64,000 nucleotides of DNA from Pseudomonas segetis (GCF_900188155.1 NZ_FZOG01000008.1:94025-158024); one strand, 5' to 3'. Shown: positions 52,487 through 61,453, counted from the stretch's first letter. The notes: generated from the letters alone by a model not told the origin. Numbers and translations are program-made.

Positions 52487-54394
52487 ATGAAGCGTTTAGA
52501 AGACAACCAATTAACCGATCTAGAACAAATGAGTGGTATCAGCCGCCGCCGCTTTATAAGCGCAGGCGCCTTGTGCGGTGCAGCCATGTTCCTGGGCGGC
52601 AACCTGCTCAGCCGTAGCGCACTGGCCGTCGGCAGTGCCAACAGTACGCTACTTGGCTTTGACAGCATTGCAAGTGCGACCACAGACACCATTACCCTGC
52701 CTGCAGGATACAAATCCTCGGTGCTGATCAGTTGGGGCCAACCCTTGGCAGCCAACGGCCCGGCCTTCGACCCAACCAGCAAAGACTCGGCTGCCGCTCA
52801 CGAAGTGCAATTTGGCGACAACAACGACGGCATGAGCTTCTTCCCCTTCGCCGACGATGAAAATCGCGCGCTGATGGCGATCAACAATGAATACACCAAC
52901 TACCAGTATCTACTCGACCACGCAGGCCTGCCGCAATCAGCCGAGGAAGTTCACAAGGCCCTGGCCAGTGAAGGTGTCTCGGTAATCGAAGTGCAAAGGC
53001 TCGATGGTAAATGGCAGTTTGTGCAGGGTTCAAAATACAACCGCCGGATTCATGGCAACACGCCAATCAGCGTCAGTGGGCCAGCCGCAGGCCATGACTG
53101 GCTGAAAACCGCAGATGACCGAACAGGCAAGCATGTTCTCGGCACCTTCCAGAACTGCTCCAACGGTAAAACCCCTTGGGGCACCTACCTGACCTGCGAA
53201 GAAAATTTCGACGATTGCTTTGGCAGCACAGATCCGGCGCAGCAGTTTGACGCGGCCCAGGTGCGTTACGGTGCGTCCATCACTGGTGACGGCAACGACT
53301 GGCACCTGCACAACCCGCGTTTCGACATGGCCAAGAATCCAAACGAATTCAACCGCCACGGCTGGATAGTCGAAATCGACCCATTCGACCCGCAATCGAC
53401 CCCGATCAAACGCACAGCACTGGGTCGCTTCAAGCACGAGAACGCCGCCTTTACCGAAACCAAGGACGGTCGCGCTGTGGTGTACATGGGTGACGATGAA
53501 CGCGGCGAGTTTATCTACAAGTTCATCAGCAAAGACAAAATCAAGCGCGGCCAGGGCCCGGATGCGATCAAGCACAATCGGCACATCCTGGATCAGGGCA
53601 CGCTCTATGTTGCCCGTTTCGATGCCGGCGACAAGAACCCGAACCTGCCAAAGGGTCACGGTCGCTGGGTCGAGCTGAGCTTTGGTAAAAACGGCCTGGA
53701 TGCCAGCAACGGCTTCAACAGCCAGGCCGAGGTGCTGATCCACGCGCGCCTGGCCGCCAGCACTGTGGCGGCAACCCGGATGGACCGTCCCGAGTGGCTG
53801 GTGGTCAGCCCTAAAGATGGCAAGGTCTATTGCACCCTGACCAACAACGTCAAGCGAGGGCAGACCGACCAACCGGTCAATGGTCCGAACCCGCGTGCGA
53901 ACAACATTTACGGGCAAATCCTGCGCTGGCGCGAAGCCAATGACGATCACGCCTCGACCGCCTTCACCTGGGATCTGTTTGTAGTCGCTGGCAATCCCGT
54001 GGTGCACGCAGGCCAACCTGCTGCGGGCTCGACAAACATCACCCCGCAAAATATGTTCAACAGCCCGGACGGCCTGAGCTTCGATGACGCAGGGCGCCTG
54101 TGGATCCAGACTGACGGCGACAGCAGCAACGCCGGCGATTTTGCAGGCATGGGCAATAACCAGATGCTCTGCGCCGACCCGGACACCGGAGAAATTCGGC
54201 GCTTCATGGTCGGCCCAGTGGGTTGCGAGGTGACCGGCATCGCCTTCGCACCTGATCAACGCACGATGTTCGTGGGCATCCAACACCCGGGCGAAAAAGG
54301 CGGCTCCAGCTTTCCGGAACACCTGCCCAACGGCAAGCCGCGCTCTTCGGTGATGGTCATCACCCGCGAAGATGGCGGCATCATCGGCGCCTAG
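52487..54394 (+). CDS. PhoX-type alkaline phosphatase (DUF839), Tat-exported
   Basis: The 635-residue protein carries a twin-arginine signal ('SGISRRRFISAGALCGAAMF', residues ~16-35) and the PhoX/DUF839 body with 'NPRFDMAKNPNEFNRHGWIV' and 'VVYMGDDERGEFIYKFISKD', and 'DGLSFDDAGRLWIQTDGD' near the end. PhoX enzymes are calcium- and iron-dependent phosphatases folded in the cytoplasm and exported by the Tat system; many members of this size remain of uncertain substrate. No Pho box was recognised in the 78-base gap before it. Confidence 0.87.
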   Translation: MKRLEDNQLTDLEQMSGISRRRFISAGALCGAAMFLGGNLLSRSALAVGSANSTLLGFDSIASATTDTITLPAGYKSSVLISWGQPLAANGPAFDPTSKDSAAAHEVQFGDNNDGMSFFPFADDENRALMAINNEYTNYQYLLDHAGLPQSAEEVHKALASEGVSVIEVQRLDGKWQFVQGSKYNRRIHGNTPISVSGPAAGHDWLKTADDRTGKHVLGTFQNCSNGKTPWGTYLTCEENFDDCFGSTDPAQQFDAAQVRYGASITGDGNDWHLHNPRFDMAKNPNEFNRHGWIVEIDPFDPQSTPIKRTALGRFKHENAAFTETKDGRAVVYMGDDERGEFIYKFISKDKIKRGQGPDAIKHNRHILDQGTLYVARFDAGDKNPNLPKGHGRWVELSFGKNGLDASNGFNSQAEVLIHARLAASTVAATRMDRPEWLVVSPKDGKVYCTLTNNVKRGQTDQPVNGPNPRANNIYGQILRWREANDDHASTAFTWDLFVVAGNPVVHAGQPAAGSTNITPQNMFNSPDGLSFDDAGRLWIQTDGDSSNAGDFAGMGNNQMLCADPDTGEIRRFMVGPVGCEVTGIAFAPDQRTMFVGIQHPGEKGGSSFPEHLPNGKPRSSVMVITREDGGIIGA

Positions 54395-54414
54395 AACCTA
54401 GGCAATTGGCAAAA

Positions 54415-54453
54415 GTGTGCTGGCGATAAACAACGGGTTATCCGCCAGCACAC
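54415..54453 (+). terminator. Hairpin after the PhoX-like gene
   Basis: A perfect 11-bp stem (GTGTGCTGGCG / CGCCAGCACAC) lies 20 bases after the stop codon and may terminate transcription, though no T-run follows on this strand. Confidence 0.45.
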
Positions 54454-54585
54454 GAACAAAACGCCAAGCTGCATTGGTCCTTCTGGTCACTTGGCCCAGG
54501 CAACACGGATTCAACAGCCCAAAGCACTAAACCTGCGTTACCATGCTCGGTCGAACGTGGCGATCTGCCGCGCGCAGGAGATTTC

Positions 54586-55560
54586 ATGTCCCATCCCTTT
54601 GCAGCACTGACTCCAGACTTGGTTCTCGACGCCGTCGAAAGCATCGGCTTTCTCAGCGATGCGCGGGTATTGGCCCTCAACAGCTACGAAAACCGGGTAT
54701 ATCAAGTCGGCATCGAGGATGAAACGCCGATCATCGCCAAGTTCTACCGCCCGGATCGCTGGACTGACGCCGCAATCCGTGAAGAACACAGCTTCACCTT
54801 TGAGTTGGCCGATTGCGATGTTCCAGTGGTTGCACCCATGCAACGTGACGGCGAGACCCTATTCGAGCACGCAGGCTTTCGCTTCACCTTGTTCCCACGT
54901 CGCGGTGGCCGGGCGCCAGAACCGGGTAATCTTGACCAGCTATATCGGCTCGGCCAGTTACTGGGGCGCATGCATGCGGTTGGCGCGACCAAGCCCTTCA
55001 CTCACCGTGAGAGTCTAAAGGTCGAGAACTACGGCCATGCCTCACTGAAAACCCTGCTCGATGGCAACTTTATCCCCAAGAGCCTGCTACCTGCATACGA
55101 ATCGGTTGCCCGTGACTTGCTCAAGCGGCTCGACAGCCTGTTCAACAATCACCCCGTCACCGCCATTCGCCTACACGGCGACTGCCACCCCGGCAATCTG
55201 CTGTGCCGTGATGAAAGCTTCCACATGGTTGACCTGGATGATTGCCGCATGGGGCCCGCCGTGCAGGATCTCTGGATGATGCTGGCCGGTGAGCGCCACG
55301 AGCGCCTTGGCCAACTTTCCGAACTCATGGATGGCTACCAGGAATTTCATGATTTCAATCCCCGCGAGCTGCCCTTGATCGAGGGGCTGCGCTCCTTGCG
55401 CCTGATGCATTACAGCGCATGGCTGGCACGGCGCTGGGACGATCCGGCCTTCCCGCACAGTTTCCCCTGGTTCGGCTCCGAACGTTATTGGGGCGAGCAA
55501 ATTCTGATGCTGCGCGAACAGTTGTCGGCCCTGGATGAAGAGCCGCTCAAACTGTTTTAG
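54586..55560 (+). CDS. srkA: Stress response kinase A (YihE family)
   Basis: The 324-residue kinase-like protein has the APH-type catalytic loop 'RLHGDCHPGNLLCRDE' (about residues 195-210) and metal motif 'MVDLDDCRMGPAVQDL', and starts 'MSHPFAALTPDLVLDAVESI', as in E. coli SrkA/YihE. SrkA is a Ser/Thr protein kinase that counteracts stress-induced death through the MazE-MazF and ROS pathways. Gene order next to a ModE-like gene and rarD matches P. aeruginosa PA0486. Confidence 0.92.
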   Translation: MSHPFAALTPDLVLDAVESIGFLSDARVLALNSYENRVYQVGIEDETPIIAKFYRPDRWTDAAIREEHSFTFELADCDVPVVAPMQRDGETLFEHAGFRFTLFPRRGGRAPEPGNLDQLYRLGQLLGRMHAVGATKPFTHRESLKVENYGHASLKTLLDGNFIPKSLLPAYESVARDLLKRLDSLFNNHPVTAIRLHGDCHPGNLLCRDESFHMVDLDDCRMGPAVQDLWMMLAGERHERLGQLSELMDGYQEFHDFNPRELPLIEGLRSLRLMHYSAWLARRWDDPAFPHSFPWFGSERYWGEQILMLREQLSALDEEPLKLF

Positions 55561-55731
55561 TCGCCTGGCCCACTCAACACACTGTGGGGTTTATTCCTGA
55601 CCGCCGATGTAACAAAAGCCTTACGCTTATCCATCGGCGGGCAGACAATAAAAACCTGGGCAAACAGACAAAAAGCGTTGCACAGGACTAGAATTAGGCA
55701 CCCATAGTTAGCACCCTAAGCAAGGATCTCC

Positions 55732-56628
55732 ATGTCCACCGCAAATCCACAGCGCGGCTATATTCTGGGCCTTAGCGCCTACATCATCTGGGGCTTGTTC
55801 CCGCTGTATTTCAAAGCCATTGCCGAAGTACCTGCGCTGGAAATCGTCGTCCATCGTGCCGTCTGGTCGGCAATCTTTGGCGCGCTGCTGTTACTGGTCT
55901 GGAAGCATCCAGGCTGGTTGCGCGAACTGCGCGAAAACCCCAAGCAATTTGCCGTGTTGGGTTTTAGCGGTGTATTGATCGCCAGCAACTGGCTGGTTTA
56001 CGTCTGGGCGGTTAATCATGGACGCATGCTTGAGGCCAGCCTGGGTTACTACATCAACCCTCTGATAAACGTCTTGCTGGGCTTGCTGATACTGGGTGAA
56101 CGACTGCGCCGCCTGCAATGGATTGCCGTGGGCTTGGCCGCGCTGGGAGTGCTCCAGCAATTATGGCAAGTCGGCAGCATTCCCTGGGTGTCGCTGGTTC
56201 TGGCCCTGACATTCGGCTTTTACGGCTTGATCCGCAAACAAGCGCCAGTCAAGGCCTTGCCGGGGCTGGTGATCGAAACCTGGATTTTATTGCCGCTGGC
56301 GATTGCCTGGATTGTCCTCAACCCAAATGCGGTGAGCAGTCATGCTGAGTTCTGGACCACTTCCGAGGCGTTCTGGCTGATCGTTGCCGGGCCGATCACC
56401 CTCGTGCCCCTGGTGTGCTTCAACGCCGCGGCACGGCACCTGCCATACACCACCCTGGGCTTTCTGCAGTACCTGGCGCCTACCTTGGTGTTACTGCAAG
56501 CGATCTTCTTGTTCGACGAGCACTTCGACTCAAGCAAGCTGCTGGCCTTTATCTGCATCTGGGCTGGCTTGGTGATTTACAGCGTCGATGCATGGCTGAG
56601 CATTCGTCGAGGCAAAATCCACAATTAG
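55732..56628 (+). CDS. rarD: RarD-type EamA permease
   Basis: This 298-residue protein has ten membrane helices in two EamA halves, with the RarD opening 'GYILGLSAYIIWGLFPLYFK' (residues ~9-28) and 'WLVYVWAVNHGRMLEASLGY'. The family exports small metabolites; RarD was named for chloramphenicol sensitivity but the natural substrate is unknown. It has an AAGGATCTCC ribosome-binding site. Confidence 0.92.
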   Translation: MSTANPQRGYILGLSAYIIWGLFPLYFKAIAEVPALEIVVHRAVWSAIFGALLLLVWKHPGWLRELRENPKQFAVLGFSGVLIASNWLVYVWAVNHGRMLEASLGYYINPLINVLLGLLILGERLRRLQWIAVGLAALGVLQQLWQVGSIPWVSLVLALTFGFYGLIRKQAPVKALPGLVIETWILLPLAIAWIVLNPNAVSSHAEFWTTSEAFWLIVAGPITLVPLVCFNAAARHLPYTTLGFLQYLAPTLVLLQAIFLFDEHFDSSKLLAFICIWAGLVIYSVDAWLSIRRGKIHN

Positions 56629-56633
56629 CTATC

Positions 56634-56667
56634 GTTCGGGTGGCAGCCTGCTATCTGCCACCCGAAC
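56634..56667 (+). terminator. Hairpin after rarD
   Basis: A perfect 13-bp stem (GTTCGGGTGGCAG / CTGCCACCCGAAC) with an 8-base loop starts 5 bases after the stop codon; there is no T-run. Confidence 0.55.
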
Positions 56668-56762
56668 AGCGGTGGGCCAATCAACCGCTAAGCAGCTGTT
56701 CAAAAAATGATCAGCCCGCGCAACACCTAGTCAACCCTGGGCTGCAGCTGATCATCCCAACC

Positions 56763-56910
56763 TTATCCACAGATCCATCCCCGCCCTTTGTGCACAAGCC
56801 ATTGAAACTGTTGCTTTTTTAACCAGATCATGGAAAACAGCGGGGCACTAGCTGGCCCTTCAAGTACCCTCAAGTTATCCACAGCCCTACGCACACAGGC
56901 CGTGGATATG
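56763..56910. promoter_or_regulatory. Cluster of DnaA boxes
   Basis: Two perfect DnaA boxes TTATCCACA in the same direction lie at 56763-56771 and 56875-56883, and a related inverted CGTGGATAT is at 56901-56909. There are no AT-rich unwinding repeats or dnaA/dnaN genes, so this is not a full origin. Possible roles are DnaA titration or control of a neighbouring gene. Confidence 0.5.
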
Positions 56911-56932
56911 TTGCAAGCCCGAAACTAGGGAT

Positions 56933-57108
56933 CTTCTGAAAAAGGTCGCGAGCGAAGGGAGTACAAGGCGAACAGATGCGAAAAAGCGACCGAGGTCGCG
57001 CTCGACCTTAGTTGTCCTAACTGAGCATTTGATTCGCGTTGCTCACCCCTTCGGGGCCGCAGCAGGGGCTGCGCCAGTAATACCTAGCGCAGTATTTTTT
57101 CAGAGACT
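56933..57108. repeat. Inverted-repeat element (MITE-like), full copy of about 176 bp
   Basis: The left end CTTCTGAAAAAGGTCGC and the right end TATTTTTTCAGAGACTC are inverted (TCTGAAAAA / TTTTTCAGA core). The interior holds further small hairpins (GCGACC/GGTCGC; CCCCTTCGGGG) but no coding frame. It ends 2 bases before the stop codon of the GcvR-like gene. A 43-bp copy that keeps only the two ends is at 58421-58463 and a diverged piece at 10868. The gap 56629-57110 otherwise holds the rarD hairpin and the DnaA boxes. Confidence 0.65.
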
Positions 57109-57110
57109 CC

Positions 57111-57629
57111 TTAGCTGTCTGTGCGGATATTCAGCTCCACCATCAGATCATCCGCCAGGGTCTCCAACTGGGTCTTGAGCTCATCCAGCGACAACCCCAG
57201 CGGTACAGCAAGCATGGACTCGGCATGAAATAACGGCTCGCTGCTCATAGGTGCAGGCATCACCTCGGTCTGCAGGCTTTCGACGTTGACCCCCAGTTCG
57301 GTCAGCAATCGGGTAATGTCGCGGACAATGCCTGGGCGATCATTGCCAACCAGGTCGAGCATGATCGGTTTCCAGGTACAGGACGGCTCGGCACCACTTT
57401 CAGCCAGGAGCACACGAATGCCATGGGCGTTGAGTTCTTGTAACGCAGTGACCAGTTCGGCGTGCGACTCGGCAGGTACGGCCACGCGCAGTATCCCGGC
57501 GAACTGCCCAGCCATGCGCGACATGCGGCTCTCAAGCCAGTTGCCACCATGGTTGGCCACACATTGGGCAACGCGCTCGACCAATCCGGGTTGATCCTGA
57601 GCGATAACGGTTAATACCAGATGATCCAT
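57111..57629 (-). CDS. Glycine cleavage system repressor-like ACT-domain protein
   Basis: The 172-residue protein begins at the ATG at 57629 ('MDHLVLTVIAQDQPGLVERV'), preceded by GAGG, and contains two ACT domains: the first with 'DQPGLVERVAQCVANHGGNW' and the second with 'DRPGIVRDITRLLTELGVNV'. This is the GcvR-type arrangement. In E. coli GcvR binds GcvA and blocks gcv expression; in Pseudomonas this locus is not tested. The inverted-repeat element abuts its 3' end. Confidence 0.88.
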   Translation of the reverse strand: MDHLVLTVIAQDQPGLVERVAQCVANHGGNWLESRMSRMAGQFAGILRVAVPAESHAELVTALQELNAHGIRVLLAESGAEPSCTWKPIMLDLVGNDRPGIVRDITRLLTELGVNVESLQTEVMPAPMSSEPLFHAESMLAVPLGLSLDELKTQLETLADDLMVELNIRTDS

Positions 57630-57701
57630 GGCAGGCCTCACTTTGTTGTGACATCTATAAAGGCGATCAAAGCGGCGCATTCAGGCAGGCCGCTGCTTCA
57701 C

Positions 57702-58154
57702 CTACTGACCGGGTAATGCCAGCCAATAGGTATAAAAGGCTTGATCCCGAACATACCCGAGTCGCTCATAAAGCGCTTGTCCGGGGTGGTTATTCTTCGC
57801 TGTCTCCAGTTGCAGGCCGCAAGCGCCAGCAGCCTGCGCATGATCACGCGCGGTGTTCATCAGTGCCTCGGCAATGCCCTGGCGGCGCCCCTGCGGCTTC
57901 ACATACAAATCACTGAGCAACCACATCGGCGCCAATGCCAGTGAAGCGTACAGCGGATATAACTGCACAAAACCCTGTGCGCTCCCGGCATCGTCACGGG
58001 CGATGAAGATTGTCGAGCTGCCCTGCTCTATCCGTGCAGCCAAAAATGCCTGCACCGCACCGAGCGGCTTATCGACCTGATAAAAAGTTAGGTAATCGAC
58101 GAATAAGTGGCTGAGCGGGTCAAGATCATCTGACGTGGCCTGAATAATATGCAT
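57702..58154 (-). CDS. GNAT-family N-acetyltransferase
   Basis: From the ATG at 58154 (AGGAAG upstream) the protein has 150 residues. The acetyl-CoA loop is visible as 'LYVKPQGRRQGIAEALMNTA' (R/Q-x-x-G-x-G/A pattern, residues ~86-105), followed by 'LYERLGYVRDQAFYTY' at the end. The substrate is unknown. Gene order with the GcvR-like gene and glcB matches P. aeruginosa PA0483. Confidence 0.9.
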   Translation of the reverse strand: MHIIQATSDDLDPLSHLFVDYLTFYQVDKPLGAVQAFLAARIEQGSSTIFIARDDAGSAQGFVQLYPLYASLALAPMWLLSDLYVKPQGRRQGIAEALMNTARDHAQAAGACGLQLETAKNNHPGQALYERLGYVRDQAFYTYWLALPGQ

Positions 58155-58420
58155 GCTTAAGTCTTCCTGGAGCCTGCCAGCAGTATAGGTCGACTGCCAT
58201 TGAGGCGCGGAAGAAATAGCCAATAAGATAGATGCAACAAATCGTGTACCGTTTTGTCTGTTTTATGAAACAATATCAGCTGTTTTTGCATGCACAACGT
58301 TCCAGCCGTGACTGCTAAGCGCATTTTGGTCGCATAACGACGCGACCCACTGATTTTCCATGGATCTTGATGTAGTATGCCGCGGCCTGGACTACAAGAC
58401 TGAGTCCTGAGCCCGTAGGA

Positions 58421-58463
58421 GCTTCTGAAAAAGGTAGCCAGCGCAGTAGTTTTTCAGAGATGC
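58421..58463. repeat. Short end-to-end copy of the inverted-repeat element
   Basis: GCTTCTGAAAAAGGTAGC is joined directly to CAGCGCAGTAGTTTTTCAG, that is, the left and right ends of the element at 56933-57108 without its interior. It lies 43 bases before the glcB start, so it is part of the glcB leader and could fold as a hairpin there. The rest of the gap 58155-58505 shows no gene. Confidence 0.6.
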
Positions 58464-58505
58464 CTAAGCGGCTAATAAGTAAAGCTGAGCAGAGTGAGGC
58501 AAGTG

Positions 58506-60683
58506 ATGACTGAACGCGTTCAAGTCGGTGGCCTGCAGGTCGCCAAAGTGCTGTTCGACTTCGTTAACAACGAAGCCATTGGTGGAACCGGTATTTCCAG
58601 CGAAAAATTCTGGACTGGCGCCGAAGCCGTAATTAACGAGCTCGCACCGAAAAACCGTGCCTTGCTGGCCAAGCGCGACGATATCCAGGCACAGGTTGAC
58701 AGCTGGCACCAGGCTCGCGCCGGCCAGGCCCATGATGCCGTTGCCTACAAAGCATTCCTTCAAGAAATTGGCTACCTGCTCCCTGAGCCAGCTGACTTCC
58801 AGGCCACTACCACCAATGTCGATGAAGAGATCGCCCATCTGGCTGGCCCGCAACTCGTGGTACCGGTGATGAACGCACGCTTCGCCCTGAACGCATCCAA
58901 CGCCCGCTGGGGTTCGTTGTACGACGCGCTCTACGGCACAGACGTGATCAGCGAAGAAGGCGGTGCCGAAAAAGGCAAAGGCTACAACAAGGTTCGCGGC
59001 GACAAGGTAATCGCCTTCGCGCGTGCCTTCCTCGATGAGGCAGCCCCTCTGGCCGCCGCATCGCACACCGATGCCACGGGCTACAAAATTGTCGACGGCA
59101 AGCTGCTCGTCAACCTCAAGGGCGGCAGCAATACCGGCCTGCAGGATGATGCCCAACTGGTGGGTTTCCAGGGCGACGCCAATGCACCTATCGCCGTATT
59201 GCTAAAACACAACGGCCTGCACTTTGAAATCCAGATCGACGCCAATACCCCAGTCGGCAGCACTGATGCCGCTGGCGTCAAAGACATCCTGATGGAAGCG
59301 GCACTGACCACCATCATGGACTGCGAAGATTCCGTCGCTGCGGTTGATGCCGACGACAAGGTGGTGATCTACCGCAACTGGCTCGGCCTGATGAAGGGCG
59401 ACCTGGCGGAAGAAGTCGCCAAGGGTGGCACCACCTTCACCCGCACCATGAACCCGGATCGCGTCTACACCAAGCCCGATGGCACCGAATTGAGCCTGCA
59501 TGGCCGTTCACTGCTGTTCGTGCGTAACGTCGGTCACCTGATGACCATGGACGCAATCATCGACAAAGAAGGTTTTGAAGTGCCGGAAGGCATCATGGAT
59601 GGCCTGCTGACCAGCCTGATCGCCATGCACAACCTCAACGGCAACACCAGCCGCAAGAACACCCGTACCGGCTCGGTCTATATCGTAAAACCGAAGATGC
59701 ACGGCCCCGAAGAAGTCGCCTTCACCAGCGAGCTGTTCAGCCGTGTAGAAGATGCCCTCGGCTTGACGCGCAACACCTTGAAGGTTGGCATCATGGACGA
59801 GGAACGTCGCACCACGGTCAACCTCAAGGCCTGTATCAAAGCCGCCAGCGAACGCGTGGTGTTTATCAACACCGGCTTCCTCGACCGCACCGGTGACGAA
59901 ATCCACACCTCGATGGAGGCGGGTCCTGTTGTGCGCAAGGCCGCCATGAAGGCCGAGAAGTGGATTGGCGCCTACGAAAACAACAACGTTGACGTTGGCC
60001 TGGCGACCGGCCTGCAAGGTCGTGCGCAAATCGGCAAGGGCATGTGGGCCATGCCGGATCTGATGGCCGCGATGCTTGAGCAGAAAATTGGCCACCCGAT
60101 GTCGGGCGCCAACACCGCCTGGGTCCCATCGCCTACCGCTGCAACACTGCACGCCTTGCACTATCACAAGGTTGACGTGTTCGCCCGCCAGGAAGAGCTC
60201 AAGAACCGCACCGCAGCCTCGGTCGATGACATCCTGACCATTCCCCTGGCCAGCAACACCAACTGGTCGGCTGAAGAAATCCAGAATGAACTCGACAACA
60301 ACTCCCAAGGCATCCTGGGCTATGTCGTGCGCTGGATCGACTCGGGCGTAGGCTGCTCGAAAGTGCCAGACATCAGCGACGTTGGCCTGATGGAAGACCG
60401 CGCCACCTTGCGTATTTCCAGCCAACTGCTGGCCAACTGGCTGCGTCACGGCATCGCCACTGAAGAGCAGATTGTCGCAAGCCTCAAGCGCATGGCGCCG
60501 GTGGTTGACCGCCAGAACGCCAACGATCCGGCGTATCGCCCATTGGCCCCAGACTTCGACAACAACATTGCCTTCCAAGCGGCATTGGAGTTGGTGGTCG
60601 AAGGTGCCAAACAGCCAAACGGCTACACCGAGCCTGTCCTGCACCGTCGTCGTCGCGAATTCAAGGCCAAGAACGGCCTCTGA
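58506..60683 (+). CDS. glcB: Malate synthase G
   Basis: The 725-residue protein starts at the ATG at 58506 ('MTERVQVGGLQVAKVLFDFV'), with GAGG seven bases before it; an upstream GTG is not favoured. The single-chain G form is shown by length and by 'MDCEDSVAAVDADDKVVIYR' (~residue 270) and 'VGIMDEERRTTVNLKACIKA' (~430). It condenses glyoxylate and acetyl-CoA to malate in the glyoxylate bypass, in keeping with fatty acid and acetate use by neighbouring genes. Confidence 0.96.
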   Translation: MTERVQVGGLQVAKVLFDFVNNEAIGGTGISSEKFWTGAEAVINELAPKNRALLAKRDDIQAQVDSWHQARAGQAHDAVAYKAFLQEIGYLLPEPADFQATTTNVDEEIAHLAGPQLVVPVMNARFALNASNARWGSLYDALYGTDVISEEGGAEKGKGYNKVRGDKVIAFARAFLDEAAPLAAASHTDATGYKIVDGKLLVNLKGGSNTGLQDDAQLVGFQGDANAPIAVLLKHNGLHFEIQIDANTPVGSTDAAGVKDILMEAALTTIMDCEDSVAAVDADDKVVIYRNWLGLMKGDLAEEVAKGGTTFTRTMNPDRVYTKPDGTELSLHGRSLLFVRNVGHLMTMDAIIDKEGFEVPEGIMDGLLTSLIAMHNLNGNTSRKNTRTGSVYIVKPKMHGPEEVAFTSELFSRVEDALGLTRNTLKVGIMDEERRTTVNLKACIKAASERVVFINTGFLDRTGDEIHTSMEAGPVVRKAAMKAEKWIGAYENNNVDVGLATGLQGRAQIGKGMWAMPDLMAAMLEQKIGHPMSGANTAWVPSPTAATLHALHYHKVDVFARQEELKNRTAASVDDILTIPLASNTNWSAEEIQNELDNNSQGILGYVVRWIDSGVGCSKVPDISDVGLMEDRATLRISSQLLANWLRHGIATEEQIVASLKRMAPVVDRQNANDPAYRPLAPDFDNNIAFQAALELVVEGAKQPNGYTEPVLHRRRREFKAKNGL

Positions 60684-60737
60684 GCTTAGTGACGCATAAA
60701 ACCGCCCAACCCAGGCTAACTTAGCCTGGTTGATGCA

Positions 60738-60772
60738 GAAAATGCCCGTATCGAGAGATGCGGGCATTTTTT
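60738..60772 (+). terminator. Terminator of glcB
   Basis: The stem AAAATGCCCG / CGGGCATTTT with a 12-base loop ends in six T, 55 bases after the glcB stop codon. Confidence 0.9.
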
Positions 60773-60779
60773 ATGTATC

Positions 60780-61130
60780 CAGGAAAGGGCGTGCCGCCAA
60801 CTCGTGCTTCCCTGCCGTCGGCGCAAACCCAGACGCGTGGATTCGTCGAGATCAGATTCCAAACCCAGCCTATCTACAGGCGCAAGACCGCACACACGGC
60901 CAAACCTCCCCCACCCCAGGCCTGACAGCCGATCCAACAGCCTTACGGCTTTCCAGACATCATTCCGCCCACCTCTATTAGACACAAGCCCTGCGGGCTT
61001 GCTTGCGCTTAGTGGCGCACTCGCCATCGGCGAAAGTCGCCTGCTTCAGTGCGAGCCTGTCGATGGAGGCCAGGGGCCTGGTCAAGCGTCCGGACGTATT
61101 CCTCAGCCGCCCTTAAACGCCTCTGGTTAT
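60780..61130 (-). other. Non-coding stretch with a decayed short reading frame
   Basis: On the minus strand a frame ending at 60978 reads 'LASIDRLALKQATFADGECA' and then 'TKRKQARRACV' before a double stop. It has no start codon or ribosome-binding site. I recall very similar short predicted peptides in other Pseudomonas genomes, which suggests a widespread repeat or non-coding element, but I cannot confirm this here. Confidence 0.3.
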
Positions 61131-61363
61131 GCGAGTGGCCGCCGTCATACCGCAACTTACAACAGCACACTCTAATAGCGACAGGCCAATCAAATAAGAA
61201 CGATTCAATTTCAACACCAGCAAGAACACCGAATACAACCACACACCTTTAAATTAACCACATGCAAATCTGAACAATTCTGTCAGATTCAACACAACAC
61301 ATCTTTTATCTGATAATGCGACGAACTTAAATACCACATCGCAATTAAAAACAAACTCAAACA

Positions 61364-61378
61364 TGAGAATCATTTCAT
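61364..61378. promoter_or_regulatory. Fur-like box
   Basis: TGAGAAT-C-ATTTCAT matches about 10 of 14 positions of the 7-1-7 Fur consensus TGATAAT-N-ATTATCA, with the well-known core GAGAATCATT. Confidence 0.4.
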
Positions 61379-61439
61379 AATTACTGCAAGCAACCATCAC
61401 AACACAAACGACGCACCTGCATTTACACAACTCATTTTA

Positions 61440-61453
61440 TTGACACAGATCAA
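61440..61453 (+). promoter_or_regulatory. Anr/Dnr (FNR-type) box with matching promoter
   Basis: TTGAC-ACAG-ATCAA fits the TTGAT-N4-ATCAA consensus with one change. A -10 hexamer CATAAT lies at 61475-61480, so a start near 61488 would place the box at about -41.5, the standard position for activation by FNR-type regulators at low oxygen. Confidence 0.55.

Noticed and set aside
56763..57108. A chromosomal replication origin
   Set aside because: Only two perfect DnaA boxes are present, without an AT-rich unwinding region or the usual neighbouring genes dnaA, dnaN, gidA or parAB.
60716..61027. Minus-strand 103-codon frame downstream of glcB
   Set aside because: It crosses the glcB terminator, lacks a ribosome-binding site and has arginine/glycine/leucine-rich sequence typical of chance frames.
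61009..61242. Minus-strand 77-codon frame at the edge of the AT-rich region
   Set aside because: No domain or translation signal; it overlaps the decayed frame in another phase and is probably non-coding.
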